A stretch of DNA of 64,000 nucleotides from Psychromonas sp. 14N.309.X.WAT.B.A12 (GCF_030397575.1 NZ_JAPNXS010000003.1:1-64000); one strand, 5' to 3'; shown: positions 8,949-18,123, numbered from the stretch's first letter. Numbers and translations are program-made. The notes: generated from the sequence alone by a model not told the origin.

Positions 8949-9713
8949 TTAATAAGCAACACACATTGGAGTATTAGCAATCGGGTCGGGAACCACTTTA
9001 GCGGCGAGGGAGAAGACATCCTGTAATAATTGCTCTGTAAATACGACTTCTGGTTCGCCTTCCACAACGACTTCGCCTTGCTTCATGACTACTAAGTGAT
9101 CGCAGTAACGACAGGCTTGGTTAAGGTCGTGTAGTACGACAATCACGGTTTTCCCCTTGGCTTTCATCGCTTGCATTAATTTCATCAACTCAATTTGATG
9201 TGATAAATCTAAATAAGTAGTGGGCTCATCTAACATGACCACTTCGGTATCTTGTGCGAGCACCATGGCAATCCAAGCTCGTTGTCTCTGACCGCCTGAA
9301 AGTGAGCTAGCTGTCTGCGTTGCAAACTCACTGACTTGGGTTTCGAACATCGCTTGCGCTACGATTTGTTTATCTAGGCTACTTAACTTTCCCCAGTGAG
9401 AAATATAAGGAGAGCGGCCATATTCCACTAAGCGCTGTACAGTGAGACCTTCTGGCGTGGTCAGTATTTGTGGTAATAATGACAGTTGTTGTGCTAATTG
9501 TTTGTCAGCAAACGTTTGTAAAGGTTGGTTGTTGAGTAACACTTGTCCTGCATTGGCTTTATTAATACGCGCTAATGCTTTTAAAAGCGTAGATTTCCCA
9601 CAGCCATTGGGACCGATTAAGGCGGTAATTTTTCCCTTGGGCAAGGTTAAATTAAGATCTTTGATAATAGTATTGTCACCATAGGATACTGTGAGATTTT
9701 CCGTTGATATCAT
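8949..9713 (-). CDS. Iron-chelate ABC transporter, ATP-binding protein (FecE/PvuE-like)
   Basis: This 254-aa cytoplasmic ATPase has Walker A GPNGCGKST (near residue 36), the Q-loop at LLPQI, the signature LSGGQRQR, Walker B VVMLDEPT and the switch His in VLHDLN. The pattern is that of the FecE/FhuC class, which powers uptake of ferric siderophores or ferric citrate. I chose ATG 9713; its A is the last base of the upstream permease stop (TAATG), which implies translational coupling. The frame extends to a TTG at 9719. It is the last gene of a three-gene minus-strand unit that faces the receptor gene. Confidence 0.93.
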   Translation of the reverse strand: MISTENLTVSYGDNTIIKDLNLTLPKGKITALIGPNGCGKSTLLKALARINKANAGQVLLNNQPLQTFADKQLAQQLSLLPQILTTPEGLTVQRLVEYGRSPYISHWGKLSSLDKQIVAQAMFETQVSEFATQTASSLSGGQRQRAWIAMVLAQDTEVVMLDEPTTYLDLSHQIELMKLMQAMKAKGKTVIVVLHDLNQACRYCDHLVVMKQGEVVVEGEPEVVFTEQLLQDVFSLAAKVVPDPIANTPMCVAY

Positions 9714-10681
9714 TACCAAGCCTTATAACGTTGTAATAAAAAAATGAAATAGGGAGCGCCAATTAATGATGTTAATACACCAGCAGGTAGTTCCAATGGT
9801 GGCTGTAAACCTCTTGCTAATGTATCTGCAATAATTAACATCAAAGCACCTAATAAAGCAGAGGCAGGGATCAGGTATTTATGATCATGCCCAAACAACA
9901 TACGCGCAAGATGGGGAGCCAATAATCCAATAAAAGCAATCGTTCCTGCTACTGCAACACTAATGCTGGCTAAGATCACTGCCGTTAATAATGCAATTAA
10001 TTGTAACCTAGATGGACGAATACCTAAGGACGTTGCACAGTCTTCACCGAGTCCCATTACATCTAATCGCCATGCTAACCAGAAGGCAAAAGGCAGAACA
10101 ATGGCAAGTGTCGCCCAAATAATAGGTACTTGCGTCCAGTTTCTTCCCCATAAACTACCCGTTAACCAGACCATCGCAGTATTCATCTCAACAGGGTTAA
10201 CGATAATTAAAAAATCGATGCCACTGGATAAGAAAGTACTAATGGCAATACCGATTAACGCTAGTCTGATCGGTGTTGGCTTAGTTTTATAGGCGATCAA
10301 TAAAATAATTGCTGCGGCGATTAAGCCACCTGATAAAGCGGTTAATAATAATAGATAAACCGGTGCCGCAGCATAAAAGACCAATAAGGCGGTAGCGGCT
10401 AATCCTGCACCTGCACTAATTCCCATTAAATCAGGGGAAGCTAAAGGGTTACGAATAACACCTTGAATCAGAGAACCAGATAAACCTAACCCTGCACCAA
10501 CACCAATTGCCAATAATAGTCGAGGTAAACGGTATTGATTAACAATGAAATCATATTCGCCACTATGCAGTAGAGTGTCTATGATTTGTTGTCCAGAAAG
10601 TGTTGAAGCACCAATAAACAAACTGCCAACACTAATCAGTAATAAAATAAGCAACAGTGAAGTGAGCGTTAAACGACTCAT
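9713..10681 (-). CDS. Iron-chelate ABC transporter permease (FecD-like)
   Basis: The 322-aa inner-membrane protein belongs to the FecCD permease family and has about nine to ten hydrophobic helices. Family landmarks are LPRLLLAIGVGAGLGLSG, GVIRNPLASPDLMGI, the GTIAFIGLLAPHLAR loop that contacts the ATPase, and a C-terminal GVLTSLIGAPYF. It probably pairs with the FecC-like subunit as a heterodimer. Its start overlaps the preceding gene by 4 bp and its stop overlaps the next start by 1 bp, so the three genes are tightly coupled. Confidence 0.93.
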   Translation of the reverse strand: MSRLTLTSLLLILLLISVGSLFIGASTLSGQQIIDTLLHSGEYDFIVNQYRLPRLLLAIGVGAGLGLSGSLIQGVIRNPLASPDLMGISAGAGLAATALLVFYAAAPVYLLLLTALSGGLIAAAIILLIAYKTKPTPIRLALIGIAISTFLSSGIDFLIIVNPVEMNTAMVWLTGSLWGRNWTQVPIIWATLAIVLPFAFWLAWRLDVMGLGEDCATSLGIRPSRLQLIALLTAVILASISVAVAGTIAFIGLLAPHLARMLFGHDHKYLIPASALLGALMLIIADTLARGLQPPLELPAGVLTSLIGAPYFIFLLQRYKAW

Positions 10682-11679
10682 AGGGCTTTATTCCTAATAC
10701 TGAGAAATACGAAGAAAGGCGCACCAATTAATGCCGTGATCACACCAACTGGTGTTTCAGCGGGAAAGGCAATGCCACGTGATAAAGCATCAGCCCAAAC
10801 TATTAAACAACTGCCTAATAATGCACTAACAGGTAACAATAAAAGATAGTTATTACACACTAATCGTCTTGCAATATGCGGCACGATTAACCCCACAAAA
10901 CCAATTGGTCCAACGACAGAAACGCTGGAAGCGGTTAACAAAATAATTGCGATACAAGATAAAAAGCGAGTGAAGGCGATATTAATGCCCAAACTCGTCG
11001 CTACCTCATTACCTAGTGCAAGTAGGTTAAGATTTTTAGCGACATAAATAGCAATGGCTAAACCAACTAGACTGCTTGGCCATAACAACTGCCATTGTTG
11101 CCAATCCATACTTGCTAAAGAACCGGATAACCAGGTGATCACGCTATACGCTCTATCATCGGCTAAGATGATTGCTGCGCGAGTGATCCCAATTAATAAA
11201 GCATTAATCGCGATCCCGGCCAAAATTAATTTTAATGGGTTACTACGAGCAGAGAAAAAACCGCCTAGAAAAATCACTAACGCACCGCTGATCAAACCGC
11301 CAACTGATGCTGATACTAAACTCGATACCTCTCCTAAAACATTAATACCAATACTGGCTAGTGCCATAAAGCAAGCTGCGCCAGAGTTAATGCCTAATAT
11401 AGAGGGAGAAGCAAGAGGGTTGCGTGTTAAGCCCTGCATCAGCACTCCGGCTACCGCTAAATTGCTACCAATTAATATCGCAACTAATAATCTTGGGATA
11501 CGCGTGGTTGCTAATATTTGCTGCTCAATACTCTGACTATCGAAATTAAATAAATAAGCTGAGATATGTGACAGGTCAAGCGGGAAGCTAGACCAAGCAA
11601 TAAGAGAATAAGCAAAGCTAAATAAGAGCAAAGTAAATGCGCAAACAAAGAGCAAAATATATCGAATAGAGAGGGGCAT
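10678..11679 (-). CDS. Iron-chelate ABC transporter permease (FecC-like)
   Basis: The 333-aa polytopic inner-membrane protein is the second FecCD-family permease. Landmarks are RIPRLLVAILIGSNLAVAG, LTRNPLASPSILGINSGAA, VVGPIGFVGLIVPHIAR and PVGVITALIGAPFF. Its LGINSGAACFMAL and LGNEVATSLGIN segments resemble FecC of the ferric citrate system. It is the first gene of the minus-strand unit and starts about 300 bp from the divergent receptor gene, so the promoters share a regulatory region with a Fur-like site. No strong ribosome binding site precedes the ATG. Confidence 0.92.
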   Translation of the reverse strand: MPLSIRYILLFVCAFTLLLFSFAYSLIAWSSFPLDLSHISAYLFNFDSQSIEQQILATTRIPRLLVAILIGSNLAVAGVLMQGLTRNPLASPSILGINSGAACFMALASIGINVLGEVSSLVSASVGGLISGALVIFLGGFFSARSNPLKLILAGIAINALLIGITRAAIILADDRAYSVITWLSGSLASMDWQQWQLLWPSSLVGLAIAIYVAKNLNLLALGNEVATSLGINIAFTRFLSCIAIILLTASSVSVVGPIGFVGLIVPHIARRLVCNNYLLLLPVSALLGSCLIVWADALSRGIAFPAETPVGVITALIGAPFFVFLSIRNKAL

Positions 11680-11851
11680 AATATTTTGAAATACCTAAGT
11701 GAAGGAAGAAGCTACCTTGTTTATTCGCTTAGGCCTTACAACAAAAGTCATATCACCTGTTAGATGTCGAAGATTCTATTTTAAAGAGTAATAACAATCA
11801 ATATCAAATAAAAGGATTAACTTAGTCAAAACGACTTTTTGCTCTTGTTAA

Positions 11852-11866
11852 TGATATAGATTATCA
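11852..11866. promoter_or_regulatory. Candidate Fur box
   Basis: TGATATAGATTATCA matches the 7-1-7 Fur consensus TGATAATnATTATCA at 12 of the 14 specified positions. It lies between the divergent ABC transporter unit and the TonB receptor gene, where iron repression is expected. Confidence 0.7.
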
Positions 11867-11984
11867 ATATTATTCGCATATAGATTCAAACACCACTGGA
11901 ATGAGTGAGTTGAACCAAAAAATTGTATGCAGAAGGCCTTAAACGGATTTTCTATCACCTAAACTACAAAATGAGCAATCGACA

Positions 11985-14099
11985 ATGAAATTTGTTATTA
12001 ATCCTGTGACGCACAGTCTCGCCCTAATTTTGGGATTAACCTCTTACGTATCCGCTGAAGAAACGACTACAGAACTTGAAACAATGGTCGTTGTTGGTAA
12101 ACAAAACTCTTATTTAAACCCAGAAGTAAGCACTGCCACTAAGAGTAATGTAGACCCTAAAGATACACCGCTGACGGTCAATGTTATCAACCAACAGTTT
12201 TTACAGGATATCCGTGCGGAATCATTGTCTGATGCTTACGGTTATACAACTGGGTTAAGTCAATCAGGTACAAATGCCGATAGTTTTAGCTTACGTGGTA
12301 TTGATACTGACCTTAATAACATTCAAGTGAATGGTTTACCGGGTTTAGCTTCTCGTTTTGGCTCTCCAACAACGGCTAATGTTGAACGTGTAGAAATTTT
12401 AAAAGGCCCTGCTTCTATCATGTACGGGCAAGTGCAACCGGGTGGTTTGATGAACATCATCACTAAAAAACCACAAGAGGAAGCATCATTTAGTTTTGAT
12501 ATTTCAGGTAATAGCTATAGTACTGGCGTCAGTGAATTTGGTGATGACAATAGCTTTACAGGATCGATAGATGCAACAGGCCCGCTAACGGATGATAAAA
12601 AATGGTTATATCGTTTTATAGTAAGTGCTGAAGATAATAATTCATATCGTGATGATGTTGATTCTCAAAACTATTACTTTTTCCCAACGCTAACTTACCG
12701 CCCTGATACAGAAACAGAAGTGACATTTGGTTTAGAGTTACAAACTGAACAACGTGTTCCAGATGATGGTTTAGTCGTGTTAGATAACGATATCAATCAA
12801 ATTGCTAAAATAGATACACATTATCAATCTGCTGATGATAATGGTGAAGATAAAGGTTTGGTGGCTTTTGCTACTTTTAATACCATGGTCACTGATGACT
12901 TTGATATTACAGTTGATTGGCGAAGTGTGTGGCATGAAGATACTCGTGAATACTACAGAACAACTTCAGTTGATAATACTACTGATACTGTTAGCTTAGT
13001 TGACCGTGAGAATGATAATAAACGTCAATATCACTTTATTGATACTAGAACCACTGGCAGTTTGTGGTGGGGTGACGTTGAGCACCAGTTATTAGCTGGC
13101 TTAAGTTTTGGCTATGAACAAAAAGATTTTGATCGTTTAACTTATGATGATGCTCGTACTGTAGATTTCTCTAATCCAACAGATTTAACTGGGCATGAAG
13201 GCGATTCGAGTGTTAACCATCGTATTACAGACTACATGAACTACGCAGCTTATCTACAAGATACAATTTATTTAAATGAGACTTGGACATTAATGACTGG
13301 TATTCGATATGCCCGTCAAGATGCTGATTTTGAAAGAGTAGATAGAGGGACAACTGATTCAAGCTCGAGTGATGCTTTTGTTTCTCAAGCTGGTGTGGTT
13401 TATCACTTATCTGAAGCAACTTCATTATATGCTAGTTACGGTGAAAGCTTTAACCCAAATAGTATCGAAGACACTGATGCTAACGGTGACCATTTCGACC
13501 CTGAAAAAGGTCGTCAATATGAAGTGGGTACCAAGACTGATCTATTTAATAACAAAGCAAACTTATCTATCGCTTACTTTGATATTAAAAAAACCAATGT
13601 GGTTGAGGAGAACCTAACAACCGGTGAAGATGAGTTGTTAGGTGGCGTTAAGAGCACGGGTGTTGAAGTAGAGCTGTTAATGATGCCGATAGAGAACTGG
13701 CAGGTGAAACTAGGTTACGCTTACGTTGATGCTAGAGTGTCAGATAACCCTGATGATAATATTGAAGGCAACCGTACTGCTGCGAGTGCTCTGCATGATG
13801 CTTATGTGTGGACTAAGTATAACTTCCCGTACAAAATTGCTGACGGTATCGTAGGGACTACATTAGGGGCAAATTACGAGGGTTCTCGTTACACTGATGA
13901 AGACTCAACAGACCGCGTTAAACTACCAGGTTATACAACTGTTGATATTGGTCTTCATTATGAAATTGAGCATTACCGCGCATCATTAAATATTGAAAAC
14001 TTATTTAATGAAATCTATTACTACGGTGGTTCTGGTGATACTAATATTTACGCCGGTGATCCACGTAATATCACCTTCAGCTTATCAGGTAAATTCTAA
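11985..14099 (+). CDS. TonB-dependent siderophore receptor
   Basis: The 704-aa outer-membrane receptor has a signal peptide ending near SYVSA and a TonB-box-like ETMVVVG close to the mature N-terminus. The plug domain carries FSLRGIDTD, NVERVEILKGPASIMYG and QPGGLMNIITKKP. A 22-strand barrel follows, ending in the canonical aromatic NITFSLSGKF. The plug is of the siderophore-receptor type (FhuA/FoxA/PvuA-like). It lacks the N-terminal signalling extension of FecA, and no FecI/FecR pair is nearby, so a Fur-controlled siderophore receptor is more likely than FecA itself. The binding-protein gene starts 2 bp after its stop. Confidence 0.93.
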   Translation: MKFVINPVTHSLALILGLTSYVSAEETTTELETMVVVGKQNSYLNPEVSTATKSNVDPKDTPLTVNVINQQFLQDIRAESLSDAYGYTTGLSQSGTNADSFSLRGIDTDLNNIQVNGLPGLASRFGSPTTANVERVEILKGPASIMYGQVQPGGLMNIITKKPQEEASFSFDISGNSYSTGVSEFGDDNSFTGSIDATGPLTDDKKWLYRFIVSAEDNNSYRDDVDSQNYYFFPTLTYRPDTETEVTFGLELQTEQRVPDDGLVVLDNDINQIAKIDTHYQSADDNGEDKGLVAFATFNTMVTDDFDITVDWRSVWHEDTREYYRTTSVDNTTDTVSLVDRENDNKRQYHFIDTRTTGSLWWGDVEHQLLAGLSFGYEQKDFDRLTYDDARTVDFSNPTDLTGHEGDSSVNHRITDYMNYAAYLQDTIYLNETWTLMTGIRYARQDADFERVDRGTTDSSSSDAFVSQAGVVYHLSEATSLYASYGESFNPNSIEDTDANGDHFDPEKGRQYEVGTKTDLFNNKANLSIAYFDIKKTNVVEENLTTGEDELLGGVKSTGVEVELLMMPIENWQVKLGYAYVDARVSDNPDDNIEGNRTAASALHDAYVWTKYNFPYKIADGIVGTTLGANYEGSRYTDEDSTDRVKLPGYTTVDIGLHYEIEHYRASLNIENLFNEIYYYGGSGDTNIYAGDPRNITFSLSGKF

Positions 14100-14101
14100 C
14101 T

Positions 14102-14998
14102 GTGTTTAAGTTTGTTTATCAGCGCCTTCTCGGCGCTTTAATACTGCTTTGTACTGCATTGTCAGTACAGGCAAGCATTGAAGTAGAGCATGAGCTGGGT
14201 ACGCTAACTTTACAACAAGCGCCTAAACGTATCGTGGTATTAGAGTATTCATTTATTGATGCACTTGCTTCAATTGGTATTTCACCTGTTGGTGTTGCAG
14301 ATGATCTAGACCCACAAAGAATCATTCCTGCTGTACGTGAGTTACTTGATCCATGGACTTCGGTCGGCATGCGTTCTCAGCCTAGCCTAGAGGTGATTGC
14401 ACGCCTTAAACCTGATTTGATTATTGGTGATATATACCGTCATCGTGTCAGTTATGAAGATCTTTCTCAAATAGCCCCTACCATGTTGCTAAAAAGCCGT
14501 GGAGAAAGTTACTTAGATGCACTTGAAGCCGCTAAAGTGATTGGTAAAGCGGTTGGTAAAGAGTCAGAAATGTTAGCGCGTATTAGCCAACATAAACAGT
14601 TAATGAATAGTTATCGTGAACGCTTTAAGAGTGACGAAACGATTCAATTTACGACAGTTAATGAACGTGGCATGTGGATGCATGGACCGCTGTCTTTTAC
14701 TGGTAGCTTGTTTAGTTATCTTGGTTTGAAATCAGCATTACCTGATTTGCAGGATAATCATTTAATACAAGCTAACTTAGAAGTGTTGTTACGTGTTAAT
14801 CCAGACTGGTTATTCTATGTAAGGAGCAAGCCCGTCACAGTGTTGGAAAGCTGGGAAAATAATCCATTATTTAAATTACTTAAAATAAGTAAAACAGGAC
14901 AAATGGTGCAGGTGTCTTCAGCACTTTGGTCTCTCAACCGTGGCATGCTAGCCGCAGAAGGCATTGCCAAAGAATTGGATGAAGCCTTAAATAACTAA
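14102..14998 (+). CDS. Periplasmic iron-chelate binding protein (FecB/PvuB-like)
   Basis: The 298-aa protein has a signal peptide (cleavage near SVQAS) and a periplasmic binding fold of the FecB type. FecB-like stretches include APKRIVVLEYSFIDALASIG, GVADD, SVGMRSQPSLEVIARLKPDLI and QIAPTMLLKSR. FecB carries ferric citrate; the related PvuB carries vibrioferrin, a citrate-based siderophore of marine bacteria. I therefore infer a citrate-type ferric chelate as cargo, without proof. The start is GTG, 2 bp after the receptor stop, with AGGTAAA upstream. It delivers cargo to the FecCDE-like transporter on the opposite strand. A long-stem terminator follows. Confidence 0.9.
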   Translation: MFKFVYQRLLGALILLCTALSVQASIEVEHELGTLTLQQAPKRIVVLEYSFIDALASIGISPVGVADDLDPQRIIPAVRELLDPWTSVGMRSQPSLEVIARLKPDLIIGDIYRHRVSYEDLSQIAPTMLLKSRGESYLDALEAAKVIGKAVGKESEMLARISQHKQLMNSYRERFKSDETIQFTTVNERGMWMHGPLSFTGSLFSYLGLKSALPDLQDNHLIQANLEVLLRVNPDWLFYVRSKPVTVLESWENNPLFKLLKISKTGQMVQVSSALWSLNRGMLAAEGIAKELDEALNN

Positions 14999-15024
14999 CC
15001 GTTTAACTCAACCAAATAAACCAA

Positions 15025-15064
15025 AAAACTAAACTATTTTGCCGCACAAAATAGTTTAGTTTTA
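15025..15064 (+). terminator. Intrinsic terminator after the binding-protein gene
   Basis: A 16-bp perfect AT-rich stem (AAAACTAAACTATTTT and its complement) with a 7-nt loop ends the receptor and binding-protein transcript. Confidence 0.85.
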
Positions 15065-15145
15065 TCCTCTTCATGTGAGCGATTTACTTTGTTCATAACT
15101 CATCTAACTTAATTAACTTCTTTTATTTATATCGTTTTTCTAGCT

Positions 15146-15159
15146 TTGATCTAGGTCAT
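15146..15159. promoter_or_regulatory. Candidate FNR/ANR site upstream of the universal stress gene
   Basis: TTGATCTAGGTCAT fits the FNR/ANR pattern TTGAY-N4-RTCAA with one mismatch (final T for A). It is centred about 117 nt upstream of the start codon of the stress gene. Universal stress genes are often induced under low oxygen by FNR-type regulators. Confidence 0.45.
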
Positions 15160-15269
15160 TAGAATAGTAAAAAGGTCTGTAATCTTGCAGTAATGTGCTG
15201 GTGGTATCAGGTTCACTTTATCTTTAGTACTAATATTATAAAGCGATATCTTGATGAAGGAGGTTACCC

Positions 15270-15704
15270 ATGAGTTACCGTCATATTTTAGTTACTGTAG
15301 ATTTTGAAGAAGACAACCAATTAGTTATCGATAAAGGCATTAACTTGGCTAAATCACTCGATGCTAAGCTTTCACTGGTTCATGTTAATCAACTGTTGGG
15401 AGAGTATGGTTTTACAGGTTTAATGGATTTAAGCCTCGTAGGATTAGCCGCCTACCCAGACTTGGAAGAACTTACCCAACAATTAAAGACACTAGCCTCT
15501 GAACTTGATTATGATGTTGCCCACACGTATGTGGTTAATGGCGATATCAGTCATAGCTTAGAAACGCCTGTGAAAGAGGCGGGTATTGATTTAATTATTT
15601 GCGGGCACCACCATGATTTTTGGAGCAGGGTTAGTCCAACAGTCGGAGGGCTTGTTAATACGTCTTCTGTGGATTTATTGATTGTGGCACTGATTGATAA
15701 ATAA
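15270..15704 (+). CDS. Universal stress protein (UspA family)
   Basis: The 144-aa single-domain cytosolic protein starts with the family hallmark YRHILVTVDFEEDNQLVIDKGINLA. It has a Rossmann-like alpha/beta pattern with AKLSLVHV and DLIICGHHHDFW. The UspA-type end is VGGLVNTSSVDLLIV, rather than the strong G-2x-G-9x-G-S ATP motif, so it belongs to the UspA rather than the ATP-binding UspFG group. Such proteins accumulate in starvation and stress and usually form dimers. The ribosome binding site AAGGAGG is nearly perfect. It is a single-gene unit with a possible FNR site upstream and a terminator downstream. Confidence 0.93.
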   Translation: MSYRHILVTVDFEEDNQLVIDKGINLAKSLDAKLSLVHVNQLLGEYGFTGLMDLSLVGLAAYPDLEELTQQLKTLASELDYDVAHTYVVNGDISHSLETPVKEAGIDLIICGHHHDFWSRVSPTVGGLVNTSSVDLLIVALIDK

Positions 15705-15724
15705 AGCGTTTTAAAAGGAATAAA

Positions 15725-15757
15725 AAAAGGGAACCTTATGCAGATAGGTTCCCTTTT
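15725..15757. terminator. Bidirectional intrinsic terminator
   Basis: A 12-bp stem (AAAAGGGAACCT / AGGTTCCCTTTT) sits between the convergent universal stress and PhoX genes. Confidence 0.9.
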
Positions 15758-15798
15758 ATTGAGCTAATAGTTAAGTATAGTTGATCTTAATATCGGTA

Positions 15799-17661
15799 TT
15801 AGCTACCGATTACACCGCCATCATCTTTAGTGATCATCACAATAGTTGAACGTGGTTTGCTGTCACCACCTGCCGGGAAGTGGCCTGTTGGATGCTGAAT
15901 ACCCACAAACATAGTTTTTTGGTCTTCAGAGAAAGTTAAACCAGTCACTTCAGAGCCTATTGGGCCTGTTAAGAAACGACGTACTTCACCAGTTTCAGGG
16001 TCACCACATAACATTTGATTGTTACCTTGTCCTGCAAAGTCACCTTTGTTTGAGAAATCACCATCAGTTTGGATCCATAAACGACCTGCTTTATCAAAAC
16101 CAAGGCCGTCAGGGCTGTTAAACATATTGTCTTTATTAATGTTTGCGCTACCCGCGTATAAATCACCTTGGTGTACTGTAGGGTTACCAGCAATCAGGTA
16201 TAAATCCCATTTGAATGAAGCACTTGTATGGTCGGCATTAGTTGGCATCCAGCGAACAATTTGACCATAATGGTTTTCAGCACGTGGATTAACACCATCA
16301 ACATCTTGACCTTCTTTCACACCACGGTTTTTATTGTTAGTCAGTGTACAGAATACGTGTTTTTTGTCCGGGTGAACGGCAACCCATTCAGGGCGGTCCA
16401 TAGTTGTTGCACCCACTTGTGTAGCTGCTTTACGTGCAAAAATAAGTATTTCAGCTTGGCTATTAAAGCCATTCTCTTTAGTTAAACCATTTTTACCGTA
16501 GGTCAACTCTAACCATTCACCTTCACCTTCTAATTTATCTGCATCCATTTTAAACTTAGCGACGTATAAAGTACCTTCTTCAAGCAGTTGACGGTTTGCA
16601 CTGTTATTGCCTTCTTGGTATTTATTTTTAGAGATAAATTTATATAAGTGCTCGCCACGCTCATCATCACCTAGGTAAATCACAACATGGCCATCATCGT
16701 TGACAACAACCGCTGCATTTTCATGTTTAAAACGGCCTAATGCAGTACGTTTCATTGGCGTTGATGTTGGATCTTTAGGATCGATCTCTACAACCCAACC
16801 AAAACGATTTGCTTCTTGTGGGTTTACAGCAAGATCAAAACGCTTGTCTGTTGGATGCCATTGGTATTTGTTACCGTCTGTTTTAATACCGTAACGTTTG
16901 AAATTATCATCTAATGCAACTTCTTCTTCAGAGCCAAATAAACCGTTGAAGTTTTCTTCACATGTTAGGTAAGTGCCCCATGGCGTTTCACCATTTGCGC
17001 AATTATTGATAGTCCCTAATACTTTAGTCCCTGTTGGGTCCGCTTTAGTTTTTAACAAGTCATCGCCAGCAGCTGGACCTGTCATCATCATTTCAGTATT
17101 TGCAGTAATGCGGCGGTTCGCTTTACCGTTTTTATCTATTGACCATTTACCGTCTTTGCGAACTATTTCAACGATGGTATTACCATGAGCTGCTTGTGCT
17201 TTTTTCACATCATCAGCAGTCATCGCTTTACCTTGATGGTCAAAAAGGAATTGGTAATTAGTATATTCGTTGTTAATCGCCATAATGGCACGGTCTTTTG
17301 AAAGTGGGAAAATACTCATCCCATCAGTATTGTCACCAAACTGCATGGCTTGTGTTTTTGCATCTTGTTTACCGTTGGCATTGAATGCTGGCGCATCTGG
17401 GAAAATTGGGTCACCCCATGAGATTAAGTTACTTGTGCTGTAACCTTTTGGTACAACAACATTATCGCTCGTTGATGCCGGAATTTGTGTGAAGTTTAAA
17501 AGCTTACTGTCCATGCTTGCTGCAATTGCTTTTGCTACTGGGCTAACGGCTAAAAATGCACCTGCCCCGACTGCTGCTGTACCCATTAAAAAACGACGAC
17601 GTGATAAACGTGCGTCAATCATGCTGCTAAAGTCCGTTTCTTTATCTAATAAATCCGTCAT
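15799..17661 (-). CDS. phoX: PhoX-family alkaline phosphatase (DUF839), Tat-exported
   Basis: PhoX is a Ca2+/Fe-dependent alkaline phosphatase common in marine bacteria; it releases phosphate from organic esters outside the cytoplasm. The 620-aa protein has a twin-arginine signal (SRRRFLMGTAAVGAGAF). The body is the DUF839 propeller, with GTYLTCEENFNGLFG, GRFKHENAAVV, YLGDDERGEHLYKF, DRPEWVAVHP and NSPDGLGFDKAGRLWIQTDG. I moved the start from 17679 to ATG 17661 because AAAAAGGTAATAAAC precedes the latter, while the upstream ATG follows a pyrimidine-rich run. A possible Pho box lies 67 nt upstream. Confidence 0.93.
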   Translation of the reverse strand: MTDLLDKETDFSSMIDARLSRRRFLMGTAAVGAGAFLAVSPVAKAIAASMDSKLLNFTQIPASTSDNVVVPKGYSTSNLISWGDPIFPDAPAFNANGKQDAKTQAMQFGDNTDGMSIFPLSKDRAIMAINNEYTNYQFLFDHQGKAMTADDVKKAQAAHGNTIVEIVRKDGKWSIDKNGKANRRITANTEMMMTGPAAGDDLLKTKADPTGTKVLGTINNCANGETPWGTYLTCEENFNGLFGSEEEVALDDNFKRYGIKTDGNKYQWHPTDKRFDLAVNPQEANRFGWVVEIDPKDPTSTPMKRTALGRFKHENAAVVVNDDGHVVIYLGDDERGEHLYKFISKNKYQEGNNSANRQLLEEGTLYVAKFKMDADKLEGEGEWLELTYGKNGLTKENGFNSQAEILIFARKAATQVGATTMDRPEWVAVHPDKKHVFCTLTNNKNRGVKEGQDVDGVNPRAENHYGQIVRWMPTNADHTSASFKWDLYLIAGNPTVHQGDLYAGSANINKDNMFNSPDGLGFDKAGRLWIQTDGDFSNKGDFAGQGNNQMLCGDPETGEVRRFLTGPIGSEVTGLTFSEDQKTMFVGIQHPTGHFPAGGDSKPRSTIVMITKDDGGVIGS

Positions 17662-17727
17662 GTTTATTACCTTTTTCATTTATTTAAAGGGGGGGATAAA
17701 AATCGAGCTCTAGACTAAAGCAGTAAG

Positions 17728-17745
17728 ATGACAAATTTATTACCA
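17728..17745 (-). promoter_or_regulatory. Weak candidate Pho box upstream of phoX
   Basis: On the minus strand TGGTAAT-AAAT-TTGTCAT has the layout of a PhoB site: two 7-mers separated by 4 A/T bases. The second 7-mer matches CTGTCAT at 6 of 7 positions and the first at 4 of 7. Confidence 0.35.
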
Positions 17746-17840
17746 TCATTAAAACCAGTGTTTAATTAAAAGTAAGCAAAGATTAAACCTTGTCACGTGC
17801 AGGTTCGTATTAGACTTTTTAAAATTTGATGGAAAGAACA

Positions 17841-18092
17841 ATGGCACTGACAGCAAGTGAAGTATCAAGAGTGATTGAAATGGCGTGGGAAGATAGAACG
17901 CCTTTTGAAGCAATTGAAGACCAGTTTGGTTTAAGTGAAAAAGCATTAATTAGCTTTATGCGTGGGCAATTAAAGCCAGGTAGCTTCAGGTTATGGCGTG
18001 CGAGAGTCAGTGGTAGAAAAACCAAGCATTTAAAACTAAGGTCGCCTGAAGTTATCCGAGCTTACTGCTCTACACAATACAAACAAAGATAA
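17841..18092 (+). CDS. TIGR03643/DUF2805 family small protein
   Basis: The 83-aa basic cytosolic protein matches the uncharacterised TIGR03643 (DUF2805) family. Hallmarks are EVSRVIEMAWEDRTPFEAIE, FGLSEKALISFMRGQLKPGSFRLWRARVSGR and KHLKLRS. The helix-turn-helix-like layout and positive charge suggest nucleic-acid binding, but no function is established. The ATG at 17841 is preceded by GGAAAGAACA; another ATG lies 12 bp upstream. It stands alone, divergent from phoX and convergent with the patatin-like gene. Confidence 0.85.
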   Translation: MALTASEVSRVIEMAWEDRTPFEAIEDQFGLSEKALISFMRGQLKPGSFRLWRARVSGRKTKHLKLRSPEVIRAYCSTQYKQR

Positions 18093-18123
18093 AGCAGTGG
18101 TTATCATTTTACCTTCGTATTCA

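Noticed and set aside
11054-11536. Plus-strand open frame of 160 codons
   Set aside because: It is fully antisense to the FecC-like permease, which has clear family motifs; its own composition shows no domain.
8949-14998. Complete ferric citrate (fec) system
   Set aside because: No FecI or FecR genes and no signalling domain on the receptor, so the fec gene names were not assigned to the locus.
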